Assembly (NCBI GenBank): GCA_965249005.1
Contig: CBDFLD010000023.1
Coordinates: 124,001-188,000 of the forward strand
Origin: CBDFLD01 sp965249005
GTDB taxonomy: Bacteria; Acidobacteriota; UBA6911
Direction of reading: 5' to 3'
Length of the DNA stretch: 64,000 nt
Numbering within the stretch: the first letter of the stretch is position 1; each line of letters begins with the position of its first letter. This document shows, piece after piece, positions 52,605-61,086 of the stretch. Both the position numbers and the translations under genes were made by a program. The notes under the pieces were generated by a model that saw only the letters and a list, made by a program, of their open reading frames with translations, did no database searches and had not been told where the DNA came from.

Positions 52605-53438
52605 TTAGATGCCTCCGAAGGCCGAGTACCCGCCGTCGATGGGAATCACGACACCGGTGATGAATTTGCCGGCAGGCGAGAGGAGCATTTGAACCGCGCC
52701 CAGTAGTTCTTCGGCTTCTCCAAAGCGTCCCATGGGAGTGTGGTCGATGATGCTTTGACCTCGCGGCGTCAGCTTACCGGTTTCGGCGTCGATCAACAGA
52801 GCGCGGTTTTGATTGCCGAGAAAAAAACCGGGGGCGATGGCATTCACGCGGATTTCGGGAGAGTGCTCTTTGGCCATGTAAACGGAGAGCCATTGGGTGA
52901 AATTTGCGATGGCGGCCTTGGCGGCGCTGTATGCCACGACGCGTGTAAGCGGTTTGAACGCAGCCATCGAGCTGACGTTGAGAATGTTGCCCGTGTTGCG
53001 TTCGGCGAAATGTTTGCCAAAGACTTGACATGGCAACAAGGTGCCGAGTTGATTCAAGCGCGTCGCTGCTTCCAAACCCTCAACGGGAAGATCAAAGTAA
53101 GTTTGATTCGGATTGGTGGTTGCATCGGGTCGGTTGCCGCCGGCGTAGTTCAAGAGATGGTCCACTCGGTCCCAGGCGGACACAACTTTAGCCAATGCCT
53201 CTTCCAATTGGCCTCGATCAAGAACATCTGCGACCAAGGGCAGCGCTTCTCTGCCCCGCGCTCGGATCTCTTCCGCTACTTTGTCGAGCTCCTCCGCCTT
53301 GCGGCCAAGCAGTCCGACTTTTGCGCCGGCTCTGGCCAACCCCACTGCAGTTGATTTTCCCAGGGCGCCATAGGCGCCGGTGACCACAGCGACGGTTCCG
53401 GTAAGGTCGAACAGTTCCTCGGTGGCAGACGGACTCAT
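52605..53438 (-). CDS. SDR-family D-mannonate oxidoreductase (fructuronate reductase) candidate
   Basis: 277 aa. Classical SDR: NAD(P) motif TGAYGALG, catalytic Ser in NVSSMAAF, YSAAK (Tyr-x-x-x-Lys) and a C-terminal ITGVVIPIDGGYSAFGG. Its length and the divergent tagaturonate epimerase gene match the SDR-type UxuB of the Bacillus uronate pathway, which reduces D-fructuronate to D-mannonate. The symbol is withheld because SDR specificity is hard to read. Start ATG has AGAGGAAG upstream. The esterase gene follows. Confidence 0.8.
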   Translation of the reverse strand: MSPSATEELFDLTGTVAVVTGAYGALGKSTAVGLARAGAKVGLLGRKAEELDKVAEEIRARGREALPLVADVLDRGQLEEALAKVVSAWDRVDHLLNYAGGNRPDATTNPNQTYFDLPVEGLEAATRLNQLGTLLPCQVFGKHFAERNTGNILNVSSMAAFKPLTRVVAYSAAKAAIANFTQWLSVYMAKEHSPEIRVNAIAPGFFLGNQNRALLIDAETGKLTPRGQSIIDHTPMGRFGEAEELLGAVQMLLSPAGKFITGVVIPIDGGYSAFGGI

Positions 53439-53549
53439 GATATGGGCTTCCTCTTTTTCTGTTATAGAATTGCGCTATTATAGTCAAAGGCGATTGCATT
53501 AAGAAGCTCCGTAAGACTATCAACGGCCCCTTGCGAAGGAGAAGCCACC

Positions 53550-54791
53550 ATGGCGGCGCGCCCGGAAGTACTTGGACTAAAACGTTCCTTTGGATTCGGC
53601 GATCGGTTGGGATTGGCCACGCCCGGTCACATGGATGCCGTCAGGAGATCCGGCTTTGCTCCCATTTTCGCCCAGCAGTCCATTCGCGAAATGCGCCGCA
53701 CCAACCGAACACCCCCGCAAGTCATGGATGCGGCGGTGGCGGCTGTGGCCAAAGAAGGTTGGAATGGAGCTTGGGGCTCGGATGCCGATCACCTGCAGAC
53801 CCAGGAAGACATTCAGCGCACTGCGGAAGTAGGGTTTGATTTCTTCACCATTGACCCGAGTTTGCACGTAAACGCCGATGCGGATGAACTCACGGAGCAG
53901 GCCCTGGAGTCCTCCTACATCGAAGCCGCGACCAAAAACGACGTGGACCGAAAAGAAGTTTATGATCGATATCTGGGCAAAGCCTTTACGATTGACGAAG
54001 CGAATCCCATCGCATTTGATGATAAGGCTGCCTTGACGCGTGCGTTTGTCAAGTACGGCCCGGCCTTGTTATACACCCAGAAGATGTTTGGGTGGATCAA
54101 AGAATCCTGTGGTGGGCGACCCTTTGAAGTGGAGATGTCGGTCGATGAGACGCCCACGCCAACGAGTTTGATGGAGCATTTGTATATAGGACTCGAGCTC
54201 AACCGCCTGGGAGTTGAACTGGTGAGCTTGGCGCCGCGCTTCATTGGCGATTTCGAAAAGGGCATTGATTACAGAGGTGATCTGAGCGTTTTCGAAGCAC
54301 AGTATGCGCGTCACGTTGCGATCGCAAAATTCTGCGGCCCGTACAAATTGAGTCTTCATAGCGGCTCGGACAAGTTCAAGATCTATCCGATTGCCTCACG
54401 CCTCAGTGGCGAATTGCTGCATGTGAAGACCGCGGGTACCAGCTATCTGGAGGCCTTGCGCGTGGTCTGCCGCACAGACAAGACATACTTCAGAGAAATC
54501 ATCGAGTTTTGCCGCGGACGGTTCGAAACAGACAAGGCGACCTACCACATTTCTGCGAAGTTGAACCAGGTTCCGGAATATCCGGGGGATGATCAGTTGG
54601 AAGAGATCTATCTGAACCAAGAGCCCGGGCGACAGATCCTGCATGTCACCTTTGGATCGATCCTCTCTGGAGAAACTGGTGGAGCACCATCTTATAAAGA
54701 TCGGTTGCTTGAAAACCTCAATAACAACTTAGATCTCTATCGTGAAGTTTTGGCGATACATTTGGGAAAGCACATCCAGTTGCTGAAATAG
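53550..54791 (+). CDS. uxaE: Tagaturonate epimerase
   Basis: 413 aa, recognised as the UxaE family by SFGFGDRLGLATPGH at the N-terminus, HADHLQTQ-like GSDADHLQTQ, VEMSVDETPTPTS and LSLHSGSDKFKIYP. UxaE interconverts D-tagaturonate and D-fructuronate, linking galacturonate to the glucuronate branch of uronate catabolism. Start ATG with AGGAG nine bases upstream. Divergent from the SDR, which would perform the next step to D-mannonate. An amidohydrolase gene starts one base after its stop codon, same strand. Cytoplasmic. Confidence 0.85.
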   Translation: MAARPEVLGLKRSFGFGDRLGLATPGHMDAVRRSGFAPIFAQQSIREMRRTNRTPPQVMDAAVAAVAKEGWNGAWGSDADHLQTQEDIQRTAEVGFDFFTIDPSLHVNADADELTEQALESSYIEAATKNDVDRKEVYDRYLGKAFTIDEANPIAFDDKAALTRAFVKYGPALLYTQKMFGWIKESCGGRPFEVEMSVDETPTPTSLMEHLYIGLELNRLGVELVSLAPRFIGDFEKGIDYRGDLSVFEAQYARHVAIAKFCGPYKLSLHSGSDKFKIYPIASRLSGELLHVKTAGTSYLEALRVVCRTDKTYFREIIEFCRGRFETDKATYHISAKLNQVPEYPGDDQLEEIYLNQEPGRQILHVTFGSILSGETGGAPSYKDRLLENLNNNLDLYREVLAIHLGKHIQLLK

Positions 54792-54792
54792 A

Positions 54793-56283
54793 ATGTCAAC
54801 AGACGGATCGAAGCGCGAACCTCGCTCGCTCAACCGCCGGCAGTTCATCCAGGTGACCGGGACGGCAATGACTGGACTGAACCTGCAAGGAGCCGCCATG
54901 CAGGAACAACCCGCTCCCGCTGCCCCCCGAACGGCCGATCTTATCTTATCCAATGCGGTGGTCGTGACGATGGATGCGGAGCGTCGTGTCTACCGCAATG
55001 GGGCCATTGCCATTAAGAAGGGCGCCATTGCCGAGGTTGGCAGTTCGGGGAAGGTGCTGGCCCGATGGCAAGCGGGGCGAAAGATAGACCTGTCTGGCCG
55101 GGTGGCACTGCCCGGTCTCATCAATGGTCATATTCACTTAACGGGCGATAATCTTTATCCCGGACTCGAGCCCGATGACATCTCCCTCGCGACTCACATG
55201 ACCGAATGGGTCGTGCCCGCCTACGAACAATCCAAGCCCGAGGACGATCGGGCCGCGGCGCGCTTTGTGGCGCTTCAAATGTTGCGCCAGGGCACGACGA
55301 CCTTCATCGAAGCGGCCACCTGTCATCATCCGGAGGCAGTCCTCGATGGATTGAAGGAGATGAAGATTCGCGGCTCTATCGGCGTTTGGGTGGGGGATCT
55401 CTGGCCGGAGTCGGGCATCTTCGCGATGAAGACTGCGCAAGCCATCAAGCGGTTACAGGACGCCGTGGAACTGCCGGCCGGACGGGTGCACGTGGCACCG
55501 AGCCTTTTGGGCAGCTTCACCTGTTCAGACGAACTCTATCTGGCGGCTGCCGAGCTGGCTCGTGAACAGGATCGCCACTGGACGTTTCACATTTCTCCCA
55601 GCGAGGGCGACGGCAAATTCTTTCGCCAGCGGACCGGTCGTGATCCGCTCGTTCATCTGGAGAAGCTGGGCGTGCTGGACCATCGTGCAGTTGTCGGGCA
55701 CGGGATTCATGTCTCGGATGCAGAGGTCGCAGCGGTCAACCGCACGAGCGCCACGGTCGTTTTCTCTCCCACATCCGCGATGCGGCTCCCGTCTGGGATC
55801 ACTCGCGTCGGGCGGCATCCTGATATGAAGCATGTCGCGCTGGGGACGGATGCCCTGAATGCCTCCAATCATGTCAACCTGCTGCAGGCGGCGGGACTGA
55901 CCTGCAATATCTATGCGGAAGCTCGCCAGGATCGAGCGGCCGTGACCGCGGAGCGAGTCTTGGAGTGGCTGATTCTGGGCGGCGCGGAGGCATCCGGTTG
56001 GTCTGACAGGATTGGCTCGCTCCAGCCGGGCCGTCGGGCCGACATCGCCGTTTTCGACGTTGGGTCGCCCATCTTCAATGTCGCCAACGCGCTGGTCCAC
56101 AGCTCCCCCCGGGCCGTCCACGTTTTTATCGATGGCGAGCACGTTGTCCGGGAGGGTCGGATGAAGGGCGAAAGCGAAATCGTTGCGGACGCGATCGAAG
56201 CGGGACGCCGCGTGGCCCGCCGAACAGGGTTACCCCTGACCACCGGCTGGCCGCTGATTAATGTCCCACTCGGGGATGGGTGA
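54793..56283 (+). CDS. Tat-exported amidohydrolase (TrzA/AtzA-type cyclic amidohydrolase family)
   Basis: 496 aa. Tat-type N-terminus with R-R-Q-F-I at residues 15-19. Amidohydrolase landmarks: ALPGLINGHIHLTGD (H-x-H metal ligands), FHISPSEGDGKF, GHGIHVSD, GTDALNASNH (Asp) and the C-terminal LQPGRRADIAVFD. These metal-dependent enzymes hydrolyse C-N or C-Cl bonds of rings or deaminate purine-like substrates. One base after uxaE, so in the same operon, which does not reveal its substrate. An IS200-type element starts immediately after its stop. Confidence 0.85.
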   Translation: MSTDGSKREPRSLNRRQFIQVTGTAMTGLNLQGAAMQEQPAPAAPRTADLILSNAVVVTMDAERRVYRNGAIAIKKGAIAEVGSSGKVLARWQAGRKIDLSGRVALPGLINGHIHLTGDNLYPGLEPDDISLATHMTEWVVPAYEQSKPEDDRAAARFVALQMLRQGTTTFIEAATCHHPEAVLDGLKEMKIRGSIGVWVGDLWPESGIFAMKTAQAIKRLQDAVELPAGRVHVAPSLLGSFTCSDELYLAAAELAREQDRHWTFHISPSEGDGKFFRQRTGRDPLVHLEKLGVLDHRAVVGHGIHVSDAEVAAVNRTSATVVFSPTSAMRLPSGITRVGRHPDMKHVALGTDALNASNHVNLLQAAGLTCNIYAEARQDRAAVTAERVLEWLILGGAEASGWSDRIGSLQPGRRADIAVFDVGSPIFNVANALVHSSPRAVHVFIDGEHVVREGRMKGESEIVADAIEAGRRVARRTGLPLTTGWPLINVPLGDG

Positions 56284-56840
56284 AATCCCTCGCCTTCAGG
56301 CGAAGCCTTTAGGAGGCTTGCGGTACAATGATGCATGCCGAGATACCGGAAAGGATCGCACACAGTCTATGAGCTGCAATATCACTTTGTGTTTATCACG
56401 AAGTACCGCAAGCCGGTCCTGAAGGGGGACATAGCCAGAAGGACAAGAGAGCTGATCCGAGAGATCTGTGCATCTGAGGATGTGGTGATTGTGAAAGGGA
56501 ATGTGAGTCCAGATCATGTGCACTTGATGTTGAGCATGCCGCCGCAGGTGTCGCCGAGCCGAATCATGCAGGCCGTGAAGGGGAAGAGCAGTCACCATCT
56601 AATGAGGGAATATAGGTCGGTGCAAAGGGAGTTCTGGGGCCGGCACCTGTGGGCACGAGGGTACTTTGTGTGTACGACAGGAAATGTGACGGACGAAGTG
56701 ATCAAGCAGTACATTGAGCAACAAGGTGTCGAGCCCCAGGAGGACCGGGACTTTAAGATAACGGAATAGGCCATTCTATGAGACGAGGCCTTTAGTCGGC
56801 TTCAGCCGACGACCGAAGCCCTCGCCTTCAGGCGAGGGTA
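56283..56840 (+). mobile_element. IS200/IS605-family element (TnpA only) with hairpin ends
   Basis: Left end: TCGCC-TTCA-GGCGA hairpin (56290-56303) and AAGCCT/AGGCTT hairpin. Right end: GTCGGC-TTCA-GCCGAC (56795-56810) and CCCTCGCC-TTCA-GGCGAGGG (56819-56838). Subterminal hairpins with shared TTCA loops and no terminal inverted repeat or target duplication are characteristic of IS200/IS605 elements. Exact ends are not set. Confidence 0.75.
56335..56769 (+). CDS. tnpA: IS200-type transposase TnpA (Y1 HUH)
   Basis: 144 aa, normal for TnpA of IS200/IS605. HUH motif in DHVHLMLSMPP and the catalytic Tyr in VIKQYIEQQ near the C-terminus; YHFVFITKYRKPVLKG is the conserved N-terminal segment. TnpA nicks single-stranded DNA beside the flanking hairpins. 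No TnpB/IscB gene accompanies it. Confidence 0.92.
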   Translation: MPRYRKGSHTVYELQYHFVFITKYRKPVLKGDIARRTRELIREICASEDVVIVKGNVSPDHVHLMLSMPPQVSPSRIMQAVKGKSSHHLMREYRSVQREFWGRHLWARGYFVCTTGNVTDEVIKQYIEQQGVEPQEDRDFKITE

Positions 56841-56971
56841 ATTCACTTGACGAAACAGCGGATTGGAGTTTCCGATGAGCCCACAGCGAGGCGACTTGTC
56901 AGGCTCCGTCTTGGCCAGCGGCGATCATTCCTCCACAAACACGCCTGTTCTCAACAACCCCTCGCGTTTGT

Positions 56972-57373
56972 TTAGCTAGTCGTCGTCATCCTTTGCTCTG
57001 AGATCAGTTCGCGTGCCAGCAACACTGCCAACGGAAACAAAAAAATCGCCGTGACCAAGCCGGGCGTGTAGCCCTGCTGAAGCAACGACCAAGTCGGGTG
57101 GCCGATTCCGTTTATAACTTCGAGACACACCCAAAACCAGGCGAACGAAACAGCCGACGCCCAATTGCGCCGGATCGGCCACCAAAAACACCAGAAACCG
57201 AACAGAATGACGGACGAGTTTATGATCACGAATCCCCGTTCGAGATCCTGAGACACCAATCCGCTCAGAAACGCCGCGGGTGGAAACACGTCATACAATT
57301 TGAAGAAGTACTCCTCTAATGAGTGAAGCACCTGAACACCCACGAGCAGGGAAAATATCGTCTTCAGTCGCAT
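56972..57373 (-). CDS. HXXEE-domain membrane protein
   Basis: 133 aa. The family motif H17-S-L-E-E21 lies in the N-terminal helix (VQVLHSLEEYFF); three to four predicted helices follow (VIINSSVILFGFWCFWW, SFAWFWVCLEVINGIGHPTW, LVTAIFLFPLAVLLARE). The function of HXXEE proteins is not established. Integral inner membrane. Confidence 0.8.
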   Translation of the reverse strand: MRLKTIFSLLVGVQVLHSLEEYFFKLYDVFPPAAFLSGLVSQDLERGFVIINSSVILFGFWCFWWPIRRNWASAVSFAWFWVCLEVINGIGHPTWSLLQQGYTPGLVTAIFLFPLAVLLARELISEQRMTTTS

Positions 57374-57485
57374 TTCACTTTCTCAGTTCGGCCACCAAAC
57401 GAAAGAAGTCATCCGCGATTGGAGCGCCTCCTTCGGCATGCAGGAGTACCACAGTTACCGGCTTACTACATCGTTGCGGATCTTC

Positions 57486-58763
57486 TCAACGCGACATTCC
57501 GTGCAGGTGCTCGAGCACTCCCTGAGTGAGATCTTCCTCTGCCTCTTCTGTGTAGATTGTTACGCCGACCTCGTATCCCCCTTCCGGGAATGCTTCCTTG
57601 ATAGGAAGGTAAGCAAGGTAGCCGTTCGTGTAGCCGAAATAGAACGTGTTCGGAAAAGGGGAAAGATCCCTGATGCGCATGGCAATCTGAGTGAAAAGCT
57701 CGAGCGGCGCGGCCCAAATGACCGTGTCTCGTCCGATTCGCAGAAAACGGATAGGGATCCGGATCAGCCTCTCTCCGGTATCGGAAACCCGATAATAACC
57801 CGACAATTCTTCCGGCAATTCTAGCCCCGCCTTCAGCGGCGTCTCCACGAAGGTTGAGTCCACGTGCATCTTGGTTACGCCCCGCGTATCCGCTTGAATG
57901 GAACGATTTGCCTCCAGGATCCTATCTCCCAAGAGCACGTTGAACTTGGTCAGGTTTCGAAAATGGCCATTGAAGAAATAAATGGGACCTACGTTTCCCG
58001 CCGCGCCGTTGATATAGAGCATCGGAGCTCCGAGTTTGTCCTCTACATAGGAGGCCACCACACCTTGAGCATCCCCATTGATTAGTTTTACCGCCCCCAG
58101 CACGGTGCCGTGCATGGCATAGTTGGCGATCAGCGTGATGGGATTACCATTTTCCTCGTCTAGTCGGATCAGGCCGATCTGGCGATCCACGGGCCGATCG
58201 GGATTGAGGCCTAACTTGATCGTTCCGTCGACTTCCTCGGCACGCCGGTTTATGTTAGCCAGCGACATTCCCTTACCCACAGCGACGCGGGCTGGAGCCA
58301 GGCCCTCCATGGCCTGTTGGACTGCCTTTATCAAACGGTCCCTGACGAGGTTCGCATAGGCAGGGTCCCATTCGGTTTGGCTACTTCTGCGCAATGACTT
58401 ACGGAGCACGAAAGGGCCTACCGCCGGTGCCCCGTGGGTATGGGTAACCGCCCACCAGAAGTTCTTCCTTCCGACGCCGGTTTTTTCTTCCAGAGCCATG
58501 GCAAAGTCATCATAGACGTTAGGGGAGACCGCTCCCAAGTCGCTGGACACCAAAACAAAGGTGGTCTGCCCGTCATCCAACACGGCCACCCGATGATAAA
58601 GCCGGTCGTGGATACCTTCAGATCGACGAGGCCCGTATCCTATGAGCGGTTGGTTGTCATCGGGTGTAATATCCACCTTCGCTGCGGAAGCTCGAAAATC
58701 ACCGGCAACAAGGGCCACGCTCGTCATGGTGGATAAGATGACTGGCAAGAAAAGAAGCTTCAT
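57486..58763 (-). CDS. Neutral/alkaline ceramidase-type N-terminal domain protein, exported
   Basis: 425 aa with a Sec signal (LLFLPVILSTMTSVALVAG). The ceramidase N-terminal domain shows FRASAAKVDITPDDNQPLIGYG, ATHTHGAPAVGP (His-rich metal segment) and ITLIANYAMHGTVLGAVKLINGD. It is much shorter than characterised neutral ceramidases and lacks an obvious C-terminal domain, as do many bacterial members near sulfatases. Substrate may be an amide or ester other than ceramide. Last large gene of the region. Confidence 0.8.
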   Translation of the reverse strand: MKLLFLPVILSTMTSVALVAGDFRASAAKVDITPDDNQPLIGYGPRRSEGIHDRLYHRVAVLDDGQTTFVLVSSDLGAVSPNVYDDFAMALEEKTGVGRKNFWWAVTHTHGAPAVGPFVLRKSLRRSSQTEWDPAYANLVRDRLIKAVQQAMEGLAPARVAVGKGMSLANINRRAEEVDGTIKLGLNPDRPVDRQIGLIRLDEENGNPITLIANYAMHGTVLGAVKLINGDAQGVVASYVEDKLGAPMLYINGAAGNVGPIYFFNGHFRNLTKFNVLLGDRILEANRSIQADTRGVTKMHVDSTFVETPLKAGLELPEELSGYYRVSDTGERLIRIPIRFLRIGRDTVIWAAPLELFTQIAMRIRDLSPFPNTFYFGYTNGYLAYLPIKEAFPEGGYEVGVTIYTEEAEEDLTQGVLEHLHGMSR

Positions 58764-58846
58764 TCGGACCCCACTGTTGTTTGTAGGTAGGATTCTCTCG
58801 GCACGCGTTGCATCGACACGTTGATATTCGACGGCGGAACTTGACG

Positions 58847-58852
58847 TATAAT
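58847..58852 (+). promoter_or_regulatory. Possible -10 element of the 97-aa gene
   Basis: TATAAT at 58847-58852 lies 105 bases before the start codon; no convincing -35. Confidence 0.25.
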
Positions 58853-58957
58853 TTGCAGCATCGGGAGGGTTCCTATTTGCAATTATCCAGTTCCGTCACT
58901 ATACCTGCCGCATCGTTTCATACAAACAAAAAGACGTCATTGACGACGAGGATCAAG

Positions 58958-59251
58958 ATGAATTTGACTGAGTTCAAGGAAACGACTTCGAGTGAGCCCC
59001 CACCCAGCACGCTCAGTGCCGTTCTGCGAGCACTCTGGCTGGAAGCACGCGGAGATTGGGACGGCGCGCATCAGGTAGTGCAGAATCTCAACGACGCTTC
59101 GGCCGCCTGGGTCCATGCTTACCTTCATCGCAAGGAAGGGGACTCGTCCAATGCGGGGTACTGGTATTCCCGCGCGGGTCGCACGATGTCGTCGGCGACA
59201 TTTCCCGAAGAATGGGATCAGATTGCTGAGGCGCTGCTTGCCGAAGAATGA
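58958..59251 (+). CDS. Conserved small protein of unknown function
   Basis: 97 aa from the ATG at 58958, which has GAGGA upstream; the frame is open 50 codons further but without similarity-like composition. Helix-rich with repeated Trp and Ala (LRALWLEARGDWDGAHQVVQ, WVHAYLHRKEGDSSNAGYWYSRAG), possibly a single TPR/SEL1-like unit. No signal peptide. I do not recognise the family. It is convergent with the selenoprotein-like gene, with a hairpin between. Confidence 0.65.
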   Translation: MNLTEFKETTSSEPPPSTLSAVLRALWLEARGDWDGAHQVVQNLNDASAAWVHAYLHRKEGDSSNAGYWYSRAGRTMSSATFPEEWDQIAEALLAEE

Positions 59252-59289
59252 TCACCGTAGCTAATGGCGGCCAAGCGTGAAGAAAGGAA

Positions 59290-59326
59290 CTCTCCAGGGG
59301 CGGACGGAGAATCCACCCCTGGAGAG
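59290..59326. terminator. Strong hairpin between convergent genes
   Basis: CTCTCCAGGGG (59290-59300), 15-base loop, CCCCTGGAGAG (59316-59326): an 11-bp perfect stem with no T-tract. Its position between convergent stops suggests a bidirectional terminator or RNA-processing structure. Confidence 0.5.
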
Positions 59327-59371
59327 GGGATAATCGAGAGCCGGGCGGCACCAATGCGTGCCACTGATCCA

Positions 59372-60985
59372 TCACTGGATTGGCTGACGGCCGCCTGGAG
59401 GCGGTCCGGCCTCGGATATTTCTTCCCTGGTGACGACCCCATCCCCGTCTTGGTCCATGCGCTCCAGAAAACGGGACATTTGCTCTGGAACTTCTTCTTG
59501 AGTGACTTTTCCGTCTCCGTTGGCGTCGAGCCGCTGCATCATCTGCTCAGGGTCCGGGCGGCGACCGCGTCCTCCTTGGGTTCCAGGTCCGCCCCCGGAT
59601 CCACCCATGGCCATGGGTGAACCCGAACCGCGGCGTCCCCTTCCGGGGCCGCGTGGATTCATGCGCGAGCCTCCGTCCGGATCCGGCTTCAGAAAGATGA
59701 CGTATTCCTGAGTGACCGGAACACACCACCCCTCGGCGTCATTGCACCCGTAGTACCGTACCGTCAATTGTAACGGCTCATCGGACTCCGTCGTTTTCTC
59801 GACTTCGAGCAGAAATTCCCGAGGATCGATATCGGATGCATCCTTCACCCTGGGTCCGACGCCCTTGGTCGGCGAAACCACAATTCCATCGGGCGCTTTG
59901 ATCTCGTACTTCACCGGATCGACCAGATTGTTCCAGTGAACTCCGTACAGCGGATCCAGGAAAAAACCGAGATACAGCTTTCCTTTGCTGCCTCGCAGCA
60001 GACCTTGATCCACTTCGGCGCGAAGCTTGGCGTAAAAGGGCTGTCTTGCCGGTTTCGGCTGGAACTGGATCGGCCGCATTCTGCCGGGAAGTTGGACCCG
60101 GGACACGATGCCGGATGAGGCTACCTTGGGTGGAGGCTCCACCCTCAAGTCGAGATCGGAAACCCGGGTCGGGTTTTCCACTGGACCTACCAAACGCTCC
60201 AGGTCTGACCGTAGCTCTTCCGGGCGGCTCCAGAGGCGCCGTTCTGCAACCTTGCCCTCCGGGTCCATGATGAACTCGGAGTTCGGTGCGCTCCCCAGGG
60301 CATGCTTCACGTCGTTCGCCATGGTGTCGCAGACCCAGGTGATTTCGCTTCCAATGGTGCGCTTGGCTTCCTTGATGTGCATCAACCGTTCGTCGAGAGA
60401 GAACGGAGTGATATAGCCGTTGAGCTCCGGGTGGGCCAGAGCCTTGTAGACATAGTAGAAGTCGACGCCTTTCGGCGCGTAGTCGCGATAGATCGTCTCC
60501 AAACTGGGGACGTTTCTCAGAAACGGCGGTCAGGTCAAACAGCCGAAAACCAGGACCGTGTACTGTCCCTTGGTGATCTCGCGGAGGTTGATCTTTTCCC
60601 CTTGGTCGTCGTACAGGGTCAAATCGGGCAGCAACGCTCCTACCGTGGGGGCGGAGTTTTCGAAACCGCTCATCATTGCCGCCGCCTGGCCCGATTGGGC
60701 CGCTGCACCCCCTGCACCCATGGCCCGCCCGCGGCCGCGCATCTGTGACATTTCCTCGCGGGTGATTTCCCCGTCGCCGTCCCGGTCCAGGCGCAGAAGG
60801 AAGCGCCCGGCTTGCTCGGGGATCTCGTCGGAGGTTAGCTTGCCGTCTTCGTTCGTATCGAAGCGATCGAGTATCATCTCAGGGTCGGGCCCTCCCCTCC
60901 CACGCCTTTCCTGTGCAGCCGCCGGCTGCAAGCAGATTGAGGCCAGGATGAGACAGGCTCCGGCGTACCAGCTTGCTTTTCTCAT
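59372..60985 (-). CDS. Deiodinase-like redox protein with an in-frame TGA, predicted selenoprotein; four EF-hands and a DsbD-N-like domain
   Basis: One frame runs from an ATG at 60983-60985 (AGGGG upstream, then a signal MRKASWYAGACLILASICLQ) to 59372, interrupted only by TGA at 60530-60532, codon 152. The context is F-G-C149-L-T-[TGA]-P-P-F, matching deiodinase-like redoxins in which this codon is Sec, here as a CxxU pair. EF-hand loops at about 43-54, 67-78, 487-498 and 511-522; thioredoxin/deiodinase domain about 112-270 (VYKALAHP, DTMANDVKHALG); DsbD-N-like domain about 300-435 with C414-x6-C421. Both halves are similarly conserved in style, so a nonsense mutation is less likely. Secreted/periplasmic; likely thiol or selenol redox catalysis, substrate unknown. 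Confidence 0.75.
60494..60512 (-). promoter_or_regulatory. Candidate bacterial SECIS hairpin
   Basis: Minus-strand CGTC, C, CCA, loop GTT, TGG, A, GACG, starting 17 bases after the TGA. Seven base pairs around one C.A mismatch and a small loop beginning with G, about 25 bases from UGA to the loop, within the range known for bacterial SECIS elements. Confidence 0.5.
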
Positions 60986-61010
60986 AGTTTCCCCTGTTGC
61001 GCTTGGATAT

Positions 61011-61024
61011 AGGGTGTACACCCT
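61011..61024. promoter_or_regulatory. Perfect palindrome in the leader of the selenoprotein-like gene
   Basis: AGGGTGTACACCCT, a 14-bp perfect dyad 25 bases upstream of the ATG at 60985. Possibly an operator; the binding factor is unknown. Confidence 0.35.
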
Positions 61025-61086
61025 TTATCTACTATTACTACTACGCCCACCAGCCGCAAGAATTTTGTTAAATTCAGGTTAAAAGA

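Noticed and set aside
57319..57529. Small plus-strand ORFs between the HXXEE and ceramidase-type genes
   Set aside because: Overlap both genes in antisense, lack ribosome binding sites and show no similarity by eye.
59372..60502. A separate EF-hand gene starting at TTG 60500
   Set aside because: No ribosome binding site, and the start would cut a thioredoxin-like domain just after its active site. The upstream ORF ends at the same active site in the same frame, so both are parts of one TGA-interrupted gene.
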